Source: Mangifera indica
Lineage: Eukaryota; Streptophyta; Magnoliopsida; Sapindales; Anacardiaceae
Length of the DNA: 64,000 nucleotides
Assembly (NCBI RefSeq): GCF_011075055.1
Contig: NC_058151.1
Location: 7,768,251 to 7,832,250 of the forward strand
Reading direction: 5' to 3'
In this document: one piece after another, positions 46,207-58,895 of the stretch
How positions within the stretch are numbered: the first letter of the stretch is position 1
How the letters are laid out: each line of letters opens with the position of its first letter
The notes under the pieces: generated by a model
Told to the model about the DNA's origin: nothing
What the model saw: only the letters and a program-made list of their open reading frames with translations
Databases searched by the model: none
Made by a program: the position numbers and the translations under genes

Positions 46207-47740
46207 TGTTAGAGTTGATGCCTTAGAGTCAATTGATTTGATATTTGTAATTGTAATTTATCTCATTAATTAATAAAAGGATTTGTAATTATTTAGTTCA
46301 TATGCTCATCTATTATATGATTGTACGAATAATATGCTCATATAATGGTATAATTATAACAAAGTGATTAGACAACTGATCGTGGGAACCCTATACATGC
46401 ATGAGATGGTCATTTTAGAAATATTCATAATCCCGACATTATAATGACCAAGGGGACATGTAATGGTGATGGGATTATCATAATGTTAAGCTACTCTACT
46501 GAAAAGTGGTGACAATTCTTACATGTTGAAACTGTTTATTGATGGCTTGTGCAATACATAGGTGCATATTATAGACTTTTTCATTGAACTGACCCTACTA
46601 AAGAATATCTATATAGATAGTTACTCTAGTGTCTATGGAACAAATCTTCTAAATATCACGGGTGCATGTGAGCTTTTGACTTGAGGTTGCCAGACTATCT
46701 TATATAAAGATCGATGTGGTTTGACATTATCTAACGTATCATTATAATAGGGGTTTCATAAAGGTAATGAACAAACATATCATGAGATGTATAGAGGTTA
46801 TGATTGATCAATAAATGATTTGTCACTCTTGAGCACAGGAGAAGATATCTTATATGCGAATATTGAAAGACATTTATGATTGCTTGAATCTGTGGCCATA
46901 GTGAGATGAGATTATAGTCTAATTTGTGTAAGTCATTAATGTGTATAAGCTCATATTGAGAAATTATTGAGATATTCTATATCTTAGCCTCAAGAGATAT
47001 TAGTTGATAAAAGGATTGAATTTCAAGTAACAGTGATGTTGTAAAAGCTTATAGAGATATTCACTGACACTTTGCTGTCGGGTAGCCATGATGCTTTGTA
47101 GAGGGCAATCTTGGTCTATGTCTAAATTTGATCCAAATTCAGACACTACCAATTCGATAGAGACATTATGGGTCAGACACATTAAAGTTTGATACAACCA
47201 AAAGGCAAAGATTGTTTGAAGACAATCTTGAGATCATGGAAAAAGAGAAACGCATGTATGTGTTTTGACTAGAATCATTTGGTGTGCACAGTGCCACATG
47301 GCATCATGCAAATGAACTGTATGGTTTTAACTGGACCCATTTAGGAGTCCAACCAAGCAAGGCTAAATGATGGATATGAGTTAATTGGTTGAGTTAACTC
47401 GTGGGTAAAATGTTTTAGTTAAACAATGATTCTTCAAAGTCTTTGTTTGATGAAAAGTTTAAGTTGAGTTGGAATCCTAATTTAATTATCATTCCTATGT
47501 ATTAAAACTTTCAATAAATTAAAAGTCTTAATCTAATAAGAACTCTTGGACAACTTATCACTTAAGTAGTTAGAGTCTTAACTAACTTAGGATTCATGTA
47601 CACCTTATAAATAAAAATGTTTAGTCTGAGTCAAATCTGTTAACACAACAATCCAAAACATATACATCCTAGAATCTTGTTGATGTAAACTTCCTTTGTC
47701 ATGATTTAATTTCCAAGATTTAGTCCATAGAACCCCAACA
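46207..47740 (+). mobile_element. 3' LTR of the copia element
   Basis: Starts TGTTAGAGTTGATGCCTTAG beside the polypurine tract. The first ~470 bp matches the 5' LTR. A plausible end is ACCCCAACA at 47732-47740, inverse to TGTT, which gives 1.53 kb. The base pairs after it (ATCTT) do not match GATAC before the 5' LTR, so the border is not certain. The frame at 47197-47000 (minus) is chance. Confidence 0.6.
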
Positions 47741-48656
47741 ATCTTCTTTCTAGATCACCTCTTATTTTTGCTCTGCATGTATCCCAAGACGTTGCCTTAA
47801 GATGGTTGGATAATGATCTTTACACGTGAAGTCTTGGAGGAGCTAACAAAGTAGGTATAATTTCTAAACACCTTATATGTGTTTAACATGTTCATGAATC
47901 TATGCATTAAAATGGGTATCTTGGATAGGTTTTAGGATGTTTGATACATTTTTAAAAATTTTCAATTTCATTGTGTTACTGGTTCATAGTGCCCTAAAAC
48001 TTTATAAATGCTTGAGTGCTTTGTAACCTGATGTGAAGAGTATAGACCATTTCTTCTTTGAATGTGATTTCAGTAGATTTATTTGGAAGGAGATCTTCAA
48101 GTTATGCTTGCGAGTATATGTTCCTCTCACATGGCAAACGCTTATTGAAGAAAAGCTAGGTTATGGAAAAGAGATTATCTAAGGAATATTGTTAGCAAAC
48201 TTTCCCTTCGAGTCTCGGTCTACTTCATATGGAAAGCTTAAAATAACCTTGGCTTTGGGGGTAAAAGAAGTCTAAAAGAGTCAATTGTGGCAAGCATCAA
48301 GAAGTATGTTAAAGAAAAAGCTGCCTTTCAATCAAGAATTGAAAAGACTTGTGAAAATGTCTCCTTTGTGCTTAATTGGAACATCCTATACAATATTTTC
48401 TCTTGATGAGTAGTGCTTTTGTGTTGTTATTTTGTGTATGTCTCCTCTGTGTAGCTTTTCGAGTTTCTCTTTTTGGTGTGAGTTTGTTTGGTTTATGTTT
48501 GTGTTAGTTGTTGGTTGTGTGTGGCCAAGGTCCTCTTGTGATTTTATGTGGTTTGCCTCTCTTAGAGGCTTTGCATAACCTGAGGGTTTGTCCAATGGTA
48601 CGCCCTTTTTGTAGTTTTGCTTTTGGTTAACGAATTTTAATTACCAAAAAAAAAAA
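47741..48656 (+). mobile_element. L1-type LINE 3' end with poly(A)
   Basis: From about 48010 the plus strand encodes DHFFFECDFSRFIWKEIFKL, the zf-RVT region at the C-terminus of plant L1 reverse transcriptases, then SKEYC- and ESLK-type remnants and a stop near 48402. A 3' UTR rich in TTTGTG follows, with AACGAATTTTAATTACC and an A11 tract at 48646-48656. GAATATGGTGTTCCA (48657-48671) repeats GAATAAGGTGTTCCA (41363-41377), a 15-bp target duplication with one mismatch. The LINE therefore entered the gypsy RT, and the copia element lies between the same two target copies. Confidence 0.78.
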
Positions 48657-50720
48657 GAATATGGTGTTCCATAACTGTCTGGATAAGTTTATTATAATGT
48701 TTATTGATGACATTCTAGTATATTTCAATAGTCATGAGAAACATGAGAAGCACTTAAGGTTTACTTTATAGAACTTAAAGGAAAGCAACTATATGCAAGT
48801 TTTCGAAATGTGAGTTTTATCTTCAATAGTAGACTTCCTAGGATATATGGTTTCAGCTAAAGGTATATCATTTGATTCGAGTAAAATTGAGGTAGTGTTA
48901 GATTGGCAGAAGCCAAAGATTGTTAAAGAGGTTCAAAGTTTTTTAGGTTTGGCTAGATACTACAAAAGATTCATGAAGGGGTTTACTAGGCTAGTAAGAC
49001 CTCTTACAGCTCTTACAAAGAAAGAAGCTTAATTTCAATGGTCAGATGCATATGAGGATAGTTTCTAAGAGTTGAAGAAAAGATTGACTTTGGCTCTAGC
49101 GTTGGCTCTACTTGAGGATGAAATTGAGTATGATTTGTACATTAATGCCTTTCCCAGTGGATTAAGAGTTATGTCGATATAGCAAAACAAGATAATAGCA
49201 TATACCTCAAGACAATTAAAAGATTTTGAGACTAGATACCTTACTTATGATTTGGAGTTAACAATAGTAGTGTACGCCCTTAAGATTTGGAGGCACTACC
49301 TACATGGGGTTAGATGTAATATATACCCTGATTATAAGAGCCTTATATAGTTCTTCATTCAGAAAAAGTTGAACATGAGACAAATTAGATGGCTCAAGTT
49401 AGTGAAGGACTATAACTGTGATATGAAGTATTACGCAGGTAAAGACAAATGTAGTTGTAGACACCATTAGTAGAAAGGTGTTTTTTTATCATAATTAATA
49501 GTTCAGAGAGAGATTTAGATAGACCTAAACCGAGAGTAGATTGAGTTTGTGATTGGGGCTCTAGCTAGATTAGAGATCAAATCTATATTAGTGGAGGAGA
49601 TACAAGTAACACAGTTAGAGGATTATTAGTGTAGATAGAAAGTTCAAAAAGTCCTTGATGGTCTCAAGGCTGATTTTCAAGTTATAGATGGTGTTTTTAA
49701 TTTCTAAGGTAGAATATGTATTGCATCGATTGATGAGTTGAAACAAATGATTCTTTCAAAGACCCATAGTTCTATTTATATTGCCCATCCTAGGGATTTA
49801 AAAATATATTAGGATTTGAATAAAAGTTTCTGGTGGTTTGATATGAAGAGAGATGTGGGTGAGTATGTTGCTAAGTATCTCACCTACTAGCAAATTAAGG
49901 TTGAACACCAAAGACTGTTAAGATTACCTTAGCCTTTGAGTGTGCTTTAGTGGAAATGATAACATATTTTTATGGATTTGATCATTGGGCTCTCTAGAGT
50001 TCAAAATAGTTATAATGTACTTTAGGTCATAATTAACAGATTGACTAAATCAATGCATTTCTTGCTCATTAAGAATACCACTCCTACAGATCAACTAGGA
50101 AAGTTATATGTTTGAGAGATTGTTAGATTACATGGTATGTCGAAGACTGTTATATCTAATAAGGACATATGGTTTGTGTTAGCCTTCTAGAGGAGCTTAC
50201 TAGATCGTTAGACACTAATTTGACATTTAGTATAACATATCACCTAAAAACAGATGGTCAAATTGAGAGGACCAATAAGGTGTTAGAAGATATGTTGAGA
50301 GTTTGTTGTTTAGATCATAGGGTGAGTTAGATAGAGATATTACCTTTAGTGGAGTTCACATATAATAACAATTATTAAGCGATGATTCAGATGATGCCCT
50401 ATGAGGCATTTTATGTTAAAAGGTGTCATTCTTCTTTACTTCGAGATGAGTTAGGTGAGAAATATACCTTAGTTTAGTCCCTTGGATTTTAGTTGACTTA
50501 TAAGATGATTGAAAATGTCTAATTGATTATACAAAAGATGAAATAGGCTTAGAATTGATAAAATAGATATACTGACTAGAGATGTAGGGACTTATAGTTT
50601 TATGTCGGTGACAAAATATCCACCAGAATGACCATTTCAAGCATATGATAAGTTTCATAAGGAAAGGTAAGTTAGCTCCCAGGTACATTCATGCATATAA
50701 GATAGTTGAATGAGTCGATA
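48657..50720 (+). pseudogene. Gypsy element I RT (continued), RNase H and integrase
   Basis: RT resumes with IIMFIDDILVYFNSHEKHEK (48690-48740), intact IDD box, then VDFLGYMVSAKGISFDSSKI and the 61-codon frame 48847-49032 with QSFLGLARYYKRFMKGFTRL. RNase H: DEIEYDLYINAF near 49120, then AYTSRQLKDFETRYLTYDLE (49200-49260). Integrase: zinc-finger region and core with FMDLIIGLSRVQNSYNVL (49970-50020), LTKSMHFLLIKNTT, and VGDKI... to RKGKLAPRYIHAYKIVE (50650-50708). It then passes directly, without an LTR, into gag sequence of a second element. Confidence 0.82.
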
Positions 50721-50724
50721 AGAG

Positions 50725-53643
50725 GAGCAACCCAAACATGATGATTCCCCTACATGTCATAGATGTAATAGATGGCACACTAGTGTGTGTTTAGTTGAAT
50801 AGAGGGTGTGCTACAAATGTAAGCAACCAGGACACTTTGCTAGGTATTGCACAACCTTAATAGTGGTGCCAACCCCAATAGAGAAAACAATTGGGGAGGA
50901 TAGACTTAAGTATTCATAGTTACTCAGACACAGGCAGATGCTAGCTCTACAGCTGTGATGGGTCAGTTACTATTTCATACTTGTCCTTTATATGCTTTAA
51001 TTGACTTTGGTGCCACGTATTGTTTTGTTGCTAGAGGCATAGTTAAGAGATTAGGATTGAAGCCTTTAGTTATTCCTTATATCAGAATAAAGATGCTAGA
51101 TGGAGATTAAGTTCACAGTAGTTTAAGGTTGTTAGGGGAGATAATCTTTCTAAAAGGCTATGCAATTGTCGTGGACCTAATAATAATGTACATGCTACAC
51201 TTCGATGTGTATTGGGCATGGATTTCCTGAATAGATACGAAACTGAAATAGAATGTAGGAAAAAGAAAGTTAGATTTAGTATATAGAATAATAAGCAGTT
51301 CACATTTAAGAGGGTCGAATCCTTAGCATAATGATTAATACTATCAAAGCTAAAAAAATGCTAAGTAAGAAGTGTATTGCATATTTGGTTCACGTGGTTC
51401 AGAAATCAGATAAGATAGTTTTAGGCATAAAAGATACTCTAGTGGTGAAAGAGTTTTTAGATGTATTCTTTGATAGCCTTTTAGGGTTAGCACCCAAGAG
51501 GAAGGTAGAGTTTAACATTGAGTTAGTCTCAGGAACAACAATAATTTCTAAAGCCCTCTATAGAATGGCCCTAGCAGAATTGCAGGAATTAAAGAAATTA
51601 TTACAAGAACTGCTGGATAATAGATTCATCAGACTGAACCACTCACTATGGGGTACACCAATCCTCTTCGTAAAGAAGAAAGATGGGTCAATGAGGATAT
51701 GCATTGGCTATAAAGAGTTAAATAAGGTGACAATGTAGAATAAGTACCTACTTATGAGAATTGATGATTTGTATGACCAGTTCAGGGTCCTTTAGTGTTC
51801 TTTAAGATAGATCTAAGGTCAGATATCACTAAGTTAGAGTAGCAGAGTAGGATATACCTAAAACTATTTTCAGAACCAGATATGGGTATTATGAGTTTGT
51901 GCTCATGTCTTTCAGATTGAACAATGCCCCCGATAGTATTTATGAACCTCATGAATAAGGTGTTTCAAGATTGTCTAGATAGGTTCTTAGTGGTGTTCAT
52001 TGACAATATCCTAGTCTACTCTAGAACTTAAAAGAGGCATGAACAATATTTAAGATTTATGCTCCAAAATGAAGAGAGGCAACTATTCGTAAAGTTCTCT
52101 AAATGTGAGTTCTGGTTAGATAGAGTAGCATTTTTAGGTCATGTAGTTTTAGTAAATGGCTTATTAGTAGACTTTAGTAAAATTGAGGCAGTGCTAAAAT
52201 GCTAGAGGCCTAAGACAGTTAAAGAGGTAAGGGCTTTTTGGGATTGGTAGGCTACTATAGACACTTTGTTGGGGGATTCGTTAAGTTAGCTCAACCTCTT
52301 ATAGAGTTAACATGTAAAAAAATTCTTTTTAGATAGTTCGAGGCCTACGAGCAGAGTTTCCAAGAATTGAAAAGAAGATTAACCTCAGCTCATATCCTTG
52401 CCTTGCCAAAGGAGGGCGAAAACTATGATTTATACACAGATGCTTCACATCAGGGTTTGGGAGCAATATTGATGCAAAAAGGGAAGGTGATAACTTATGC
52501 TTTTTATCAGTTAAAGGAGTATAAGACCAAATACCCCATTAATGATCTTGAGTTGGTAGTAGTAGTGTTTACACTTAAGATATGGTGACACTACATATAT
52601 GGGGTGAAAAATAACCTTTACAAGGATCATAAGAGCCTCAGGTATTTCTTCACTCAAAATGAACTAAACATGAGACAAAGATGGTGGTTAGAGTCGGTAA
52701 AGGATTATGATTATTAAATTAAGTATCATCTAGGTAAAACCAATGTAGTTACAGATGTCTTTCACAAGAAATTGTGTCATAGGTTACAACTCATCATGAG
52801 TTACAACAGGAGTTGGTGAGAGAACAAATTGAGATTATCACTAGGTAGTTCGTAGGTCTCTAGATTTAGTCTACCCTTTTGGATGAGATCTATAAGGCAC
52901 AGGCTTTAGATAAGGATATCTATAGATCAAGCAGAAGAAGATGGAAATGCTGAGATTGAGTTCAGTATGGTAGAAGACATCCTGAGGTTTTAAGAGAGGG
53001 TATGTGTTCCCTGAGAGAAAAGTTTGAGAGATAAGATCTTGGCAGAGGTGCACAGTTTCCTTTACACAACTCATCCTATAAGTGTAAAGATGTACCAGGA
53101 TCTAAGGAGAATGTTTTAGTTGCTAGGAATGAAGAAACACATTATAGACTTTGTGGCTAAGTGTCTTATGTATTAGTAGGTTAAGGTTGAACATCAGAAG
53201 CCATCTGGACTTTTGTAGCCCCTTAGTATTCCTGAGTAAAAGTGAGAACACATATTGATGGATTTTATGGTTAGATTACTGAGGGTCAGAGGTGGCTATA
53301 ATGTAATGTGGGTCATAATTGATTGGTTAACCAAGTTAACACATTTCATAGCAATCAAAGACATCACGAGTATAAATTAGTTGGTTAGATCCACATGAGA
53401 GATATTGTCAGACTTTATGGAGTATTTAGGATAATATTATTAGATCAAGATACCATATTTCTCTTAACATTTTGGCAGAGTATGCAGAAGTCCTTGGGTA
53501 TGAGATTGGCATTCAACACAACATATCATCCCTAAACCGATGGACAAACTAAGAGAGTTAATCACGTGATCGATGACATGTTGAGGGCTTATTACTTAGA
53601 TAGAGGAGTAGGTTAGTTGAATGTGTTACCGTTGATAGAGTTT
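50725..53643 (+). pseudogene. Gypsy element II gag zinc fingers, protease, RT, RNase H, integrase (5' part)
   Basis: Two knuckles: CHRCNRWHTSVC (50755-50790) and CYKCKQPGHFARYC (50811-50852). Protease: YALIDFGATYCFVARGIVKR (50990-51050), with DFGA where DSGA is usual. RT: a 135-codon frame at 51331-51738 with [20 protein letters not shown]; the YxDD box is decayed ([14 protein letters not shown], 51990). Then FLGHVVLVNGLL (52130). RNase H: ENYDLYTDASHQGLGAILMQ (52418-52478). Integrase: zinc-finger and core frames to VLPLIEF at 53643, split there by an inserted LTR element and resuming at 57603. Each domain has stops. Confidence 0.85.
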
Positions 53644-54591
53644 TGATGTATACATGACTTCATTGTCATTTTTAGGTTCCAAGCCATCCTCAAGTCTCCA
53701 TGCAGCCTTTGAAGCCAAGAAGAATGAAGTTCTAGCAAATCCCAAGCCAAAGAAAGCATTGTACCTTCAATTTTGGCCCAAAACCACTTTTGGGTAAAGA
53801 CTCATTACATGCACCCAAGGTCAAAATGAATAGCTTGCTCCAATTGATCCAAAGTATGACTTTTGAAGTCTATCAATGGTCCAAATGTCTAAGCATCATT
53901 TTGATAAGCCTAAAGAGCCCAAAATTGGTTTTTAGTTATACTAGAACTAAATTAGAATTTGGTTGTTTTAGTTAGGAAACATTATTCCTAAAGTTAAGGA
54001 AAAAACTACTAACCTTTGTCTTTAGTTAATTACTATATATGGGTTTGGTTTAGAATGAATGGCTTAGTTTAATTCATGCCATTTTTAGTTGACTTTTGTG
54101 GGAAATATTGTATCATTGTCATTCATGTCTCTTATATAAAGGGGTGGATCTTCATTTGTAATTGGTTGGTTGGTATTTTGAATGAAAATTTGAAGGGGTG
54201 GATCTTATTTCCTTTATCCAATCATTCTTGGTAGAAGATTGGTGGTGGAAGACCCCAAGGTTGGTGGAACTTTCCTTTATGCCTGGGTTACATTTTATGT
54301 TTCCTTAGAAATCCAAATTTGAGTGTGTATGTGTGTTAATTTTGCTTATGGCAAAAAGTTGCACTATAATTATGTTTTCTGCCACTAACTTTGATAAGCA
54401 TTTTGACTACTTTACCATAGCTTGAAAGAAAGTTCATTATGTTATGATTGTGATAATGTGAATTTGGTTGGATTAGGAGTTGATTTGGTTAGTTAAATTG
54501 AATGAACATAAAAATTGAACATGCTAAATGAACAATAAAAACTTTTTTAATTTTTTGGTTGATTATTGCATGTTTGGATGAATATGCACCA
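53644..54591 (+). mobile_element. 5' LTR (A) of a non-autonomous LTR element, family 1
   Basis: Starts TGATGTATACATGAC and ends GAATATGCACCA, 948 bp. A primer site, TGGTATCACAAA (54594-54605), follows. It pairs with LTR B at 56621-57602. Target duplication AGTTT is at 53639-53643. The frame 53790-53975 is an LTR frame without known function. Confidence 0.9.
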
Positions 54592-54798
54592 TTTGGTATC
54601 ACAAATTTGGTTACTAGTGTGATTTATTTGTGTTGTCCTCTATTTTGGAATTACTGTTCAATTTCGAAAGTTACTGTTCATCTATGGTTACTGTTCAGAA
54701 AACCTTCATTTTTCCTAAACACAAACCTTACTTAACCTGAACATTGTCCAATACTCACCTCACCCTTAGACACTTATAACCATTAGCCTTTACCAAAA

Positions 54799-56620
54799 AT
54801 GTCCCATAAAAGAACTTTATCCTCATCCTCATCCTCTTCACCTCCTCATCCTTAGGAATTTGCCCACATGACACTAAAAGGAGAGGTCAAAGGAGAACTT
54901 AAGGCTATTAGGGACCAAATGAATCAAATGATGCAAATGATGAGAGACTTGACCCTCACTCAAAGCTGGACACCCTTATCACAATCCTAAACTTCAACAC
55001 AAAGCCAAATACCCCTTCCTTCACCTCACCCAACCCAACTACATCACCTAAGAAGACATATTAGACCTTCCCCCCTCCTCCTAGACATACTAGGGAGGAA
55101 TTAATGCTTCATGATGATTCAAGTAAAAAAGAACAATAGAGGGCACCTAGGAGAAATAAGGATGATGAAAGGGGTTTCAAAATTGAAATTATGGAATTTA
55201 AGGGTAGTATGAATCCGGATGACTTTGTTGATTGATTGCATGTCATAGAAAGAGTTTTTTAGTACAAAAGCTATTTGGATGAGAAAAAGTGCAAAATAGC
55301 CACCTTGAAATTTAAAGATTATGCTTCTTTGTGGTGGGAAAATTTAAAAAAACCAAAAGACAAGGATGGTAAAGAGAAAGTTAGATTTTAGGAGAAACTT
55401 AAGAATCTTATGAAGAAGAGATTTCTTCCTGACAATCATATGCAAGACCTTAACCTTAAATTACACACTCTCAAGCAAGGAAATGATAGTGTTGAGCATT
55501 ATATAAAGGAATTTGAGAAACTATTGATGAGAAGTGAGCTATTGGAAGTAAAGGAGCAAACCATTGCAAAATTTATTAAAGGATTGAATCAAAACATTGC
55601 TCATATGGTGAAGTAGCAACCATATTGCACTTTTGAAAATGTTTGTAAGTTGGCTATTAAAGTGGAGAAGTAAAAGAAGTCCATGAAGCCCATGGTTTCT
55701 AAGTTATTCTCCAAAGGGACATTATTTAACAAAAGTACATCGTTTACCAATGGAACAACCTTCCATAAAGGTTCCTCATCCTACACAAATGCTGTTGATT
55801 CTTTTTCCAAGAAGAAAGGTAAGGAAAAAATGGTAGAACCAACTAAGGACAAGCCTAATATGGTGAAGACCAACCTTTCCAACAAAAAGTGCTTTAAATG
55901 CCAAGGCTATGAACACTTCCAAGCTGAATGCCTTAATAAGAGAGTTTTATCCTTGATGGAGATACAAGCAATTGAGGAGTTCCTCTAAGAAGAAGAAGAA
56001 AGTGAAGTTTCCAACCATGAAAGAGATGAAACCAACAAGGAAGAAGAAGAAATTCTATAAGGAGCTGATGAAAGAGAGTTGCTAGTTATTAGAAAAGTTT
56101 TACATGTCAAGCCTTTTCCTTATAAAGAGCAAAGACTCCACATATTTCAATCAAGGTGTACTATTGGAGGTAAAGTGTGTTATTTAATTATTGATAGCAG
56201 GAGTTGTGCAAATATGGATCCACCTTAGTAGACAAACTTGGGTTATCCATAATACAAACTACAATGGTTAAGTAATGGAACTAACTTATAAGTTGCAAGG
56301 CAAGTGCTTATTTCCTTCTCTATTGGCAAACATTATAATGATGAGATTTTGTGTGATATGATTCCTATGGATTCTTGTCACTTGTTATTGGGAAGACCTT
56401 GGCAATTTGATAGGGAAATAAAACATGATGGCAAGAAGAACACTTACTCCTTTAAACTCAGTGACAAGACTATCTCTTTAACTCCTCTTAGTCCACAACA
56501 AGTTCATAAAACTATTAAGGGAAAAAGAGTTAAGAAAGATAGCTTGTTTATGAATGGTCAGTAAATGAAGGATAACCATCTTGAGGATTTGACGATAAAT
56601 CCTTCTCAACTTGGGGAGGA
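54799..56620 (+). pseudogene. gag-protease body of a non-autonomous LTR element
   Basis: Gag begins MSHKRTLSSS at 54799 and has a Met-rich coil (QMNQMMQMMRDLTLTQS). It continues, after stops, with the gag core YASLWWENLKKPKDKDGKEK (55320-55380) and frame 55410-55616 (LKLHTLKQGNDSVEHYIKEF). Frame 55683-55988 ends in the zinc knuckle CFKCQGYEHFQAEC. Protease: LIIDSRSCANM near 56185 (family DSGS), then the 56304-56564 frame with CDMIPMDSCHLLLGRPWQFD. No RT, RNase H or integrase follows; a purine tract TTGGGGAGGA (56611-56620) abuts LTR B. Movement would need proteins from an autonomous relative. Confidence 0.88.
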
Positions 56621-57602
56621 TGATGTATACACGACTCTATTATCATTTTTGGGTTCCAAGCCATCCTCAAGTCTTCATGCAGTCGTTGAAGCTAAGAAGA
56701 ATGAAGTTCTAGCAAATCCTAAGCCAAAGAAAGCATTGTACCTTCAATTTTGGCCCAAAACCACTTTTGGGTATAGTCTCATTATATGCACCCAAGATCC
56801 AAGTGAATAGTTTGCTCCAATTGGTCCAAAAGTGTGACTTTGGAAGTCCATCAATGGCCCAAATGTCTAAGCATCATTTTGAGAAGCCCAAAGACCCCAA
56901 AATTGGTTTTTAGTTACACTGGAACTAAATTAGAATTTGGTTGTTTTAGTTAGGAAATATCATTTCTAAAGTTAAGGAAAAAACAACTAACTTTTATCTT
57001 TAGTTAATTACTACGTATAGACTTGGTTTAGAATGAATGACTTAGTTTAATTCATGTCATTTTTAGTTGACTTTTGTGGGAAATATTATATCATTGCCAT
57101 CTATGCCTCTTATATAAAGGGGTAGATCTTCATTTGCAATTGGTGGGTTGGCATTTTGAATGAAAATTTGAAGAAAGCTTTGTTGGCTTTTATCTCATTT
57201 CTCATATCCAATCATTCTTGGTGGAAGATTGGTGGTGGAAGACCTCAAGGTTAGTGGAACTTTCCTTTATTCCTTGGTTACATTTTATGTTTCCTTAGAA
57301 ATCCAAATTAGAGTGTGTTTGTGTGTTAATTTTGCTTATGACAGAGAGTTGTACTATAATTATGTTTTCTGCCACTGACTTTGATCAACATTTTGACTAT
57401 TTTATCTATTGAATCTTGAGGGCTATCATAGCTTGAAAGAAAGTTCATTGTGTTGTGATTATAATGATATGAATTCGGTTGGATTTGAAGTTGATTTGGT
57501 TGGTTAAATTGAATGAACAAAAAAACTACACATGCCAAATGAACAGTGAAAACAGTTTTGATTCTTGGGTTGATTGTTGCATGTTTGGATGAATATGCAT
57601 CA
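56621..57602 (+). mobile_element. 3' LTR (B) of the non-autonomous element
   Basis: 982 bp, starts TGATGTATACACGAC and ends GAATATGCATCA. AGTTT at 57603-57607 matches the duplication before LTR A. The 81-codon frame 56565-56810 runs from the body across the purine tract into the LTR (LGEDDVYTTLLSFLGSKPSS). Confidence 0.9.
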
Positions 57603-57684
57603 AGTTTGCTTACAATAATAGTTACTAAGCAACTATCAAGATAGCTCTTTATGAGGCTTTGTATAGTAAGAGATATAGATCAAC
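57603..57684 (+). pseudogene. Gypsy element II integrase, continued after the insertion
   Basis: Joins in frame with VLPLIEF at 53643 to give AYNNSY, a stop, ATIKIALYEALYSKRYRST, the conserved end of the gypsy integrase core. It is cut again at 57685 by the next LTR. Confidence 0.85.
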
Positions 57685-58674
57685 TGATGTATTTTCGACC
57701 ACTTCTCCAACTCTAGCTTCCAAGTCTCTATCAAATCTCCATTTGGCTCTAACCACCATTGAGAATGAAGAATTAGCTCCATGCAAGCCCAAAGATTCAT
57801 TGCCTTTTCCACCTTGGCCCACCTTTGCTTATGGGTGCAATGCTATTACTTGGATCCAAAACTCTTATGATCTAATAGGTTTTAAAGATCCAAGAAGTCC
57901 TCATTTGAAGCCCAAGTGAAGTTACAACCATCCATCACTCCATTTTGAAGCCTAAAAAGGTGCTCAAAGCCCAATTAGGAGAGTTGGATGAAATTAGATG
58001 AAAGGAAAGCTTTGGTAGAGACAAGAGCCTACTTTTTATGGAATAATAATGACATTTTGTCTTATTGCATTTATTTAGAGTATGACATGACTTATTTTGT
58101 GTGGTTTAGAGTGAAATAAGGGCTAGAGTGAATTATTTTATTAAAAACCTATGTACACATATATTTTGCCACCACTTACTCCCTATATAAAGTGGCCATG
58201 CTTTTGTTAAAAGGGGTTTTTTTCTTTTGAATGAAAATTTGAAGAAGCTTTGTTGACTTTTTTTCTCATTTCCTTTATCCAATCATTCTTGGTGGAAGAT
58301 TGGTGGTGGAAAACCCCAAGGTTGGTGGAACTTTCCTTTATGCCTTGGTTACATTTTATGTTTCCTTAGAAATCTAAATTAGAGTGTATATGTGTGTTAA
58401 TTTTGATTATGGCAGAGAGTTATAGCATAATTACCATTTCTGCCACTATATTCTACTTGTAACTTGATTGCGTTACTCTACACCAATTATGTACGTCCAT
58501 AGCTTGAAAGAAAGTTCATTGTGTTATGATTATGATGAAATGAATTCGGTTGGATTTGGGGTTGATTTGGTTGGTTAAACTGCAAGAACAAAAAAACTAC
58601 TCAAACCACATGAACAATGAAAACAATTTTTTGATTTTTGGTTTCTTGTTGCATGTGTTGATGAATATACACTA
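57685..58674 (+). mobile_element. LTR C, family 1 (TGATGTATTTTCG subtype)
   Basis: 990 bp, ends GAATATACACTA beside an exact primer site, TGGTATCAGAGC (58677-58688). It matches the solo LTR at 21015-22000 almost throughout. No target duplication partner is visible because the downstream side of the unit is truncated. Confidence 0.88.
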
Positions 58675-58895
58675 TTTGGTATCAGAGCATAGGGTGTTTG
58701 TATGATTTGTTGACTGATTTCTACCTCTCGGAGCTACTGTTCATTGTCGAAATTTACTGTTCACTATAAAATTACTATTCACAAAACCTTAATTTGCCTT
58801 AAACACAAACCTTCCTTAAGCTAAACACTTACCAATACACCCCAACCCTTAAAAACTTATAACCATTAGCCTTTACCCATTAGCCATTACCAAAA

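Noticed and set aside
48386..48595. Minus-strand 69-codon ORF
   Set aside because: It is the complement of the LINE 3' UTR, which ends in a poly(A) tract on the plus strand.
51082..51303. Minus-strand ORF across the gypsy II protease region
   Set aside because: Antisense shadow of a plus-strand protease remnant.
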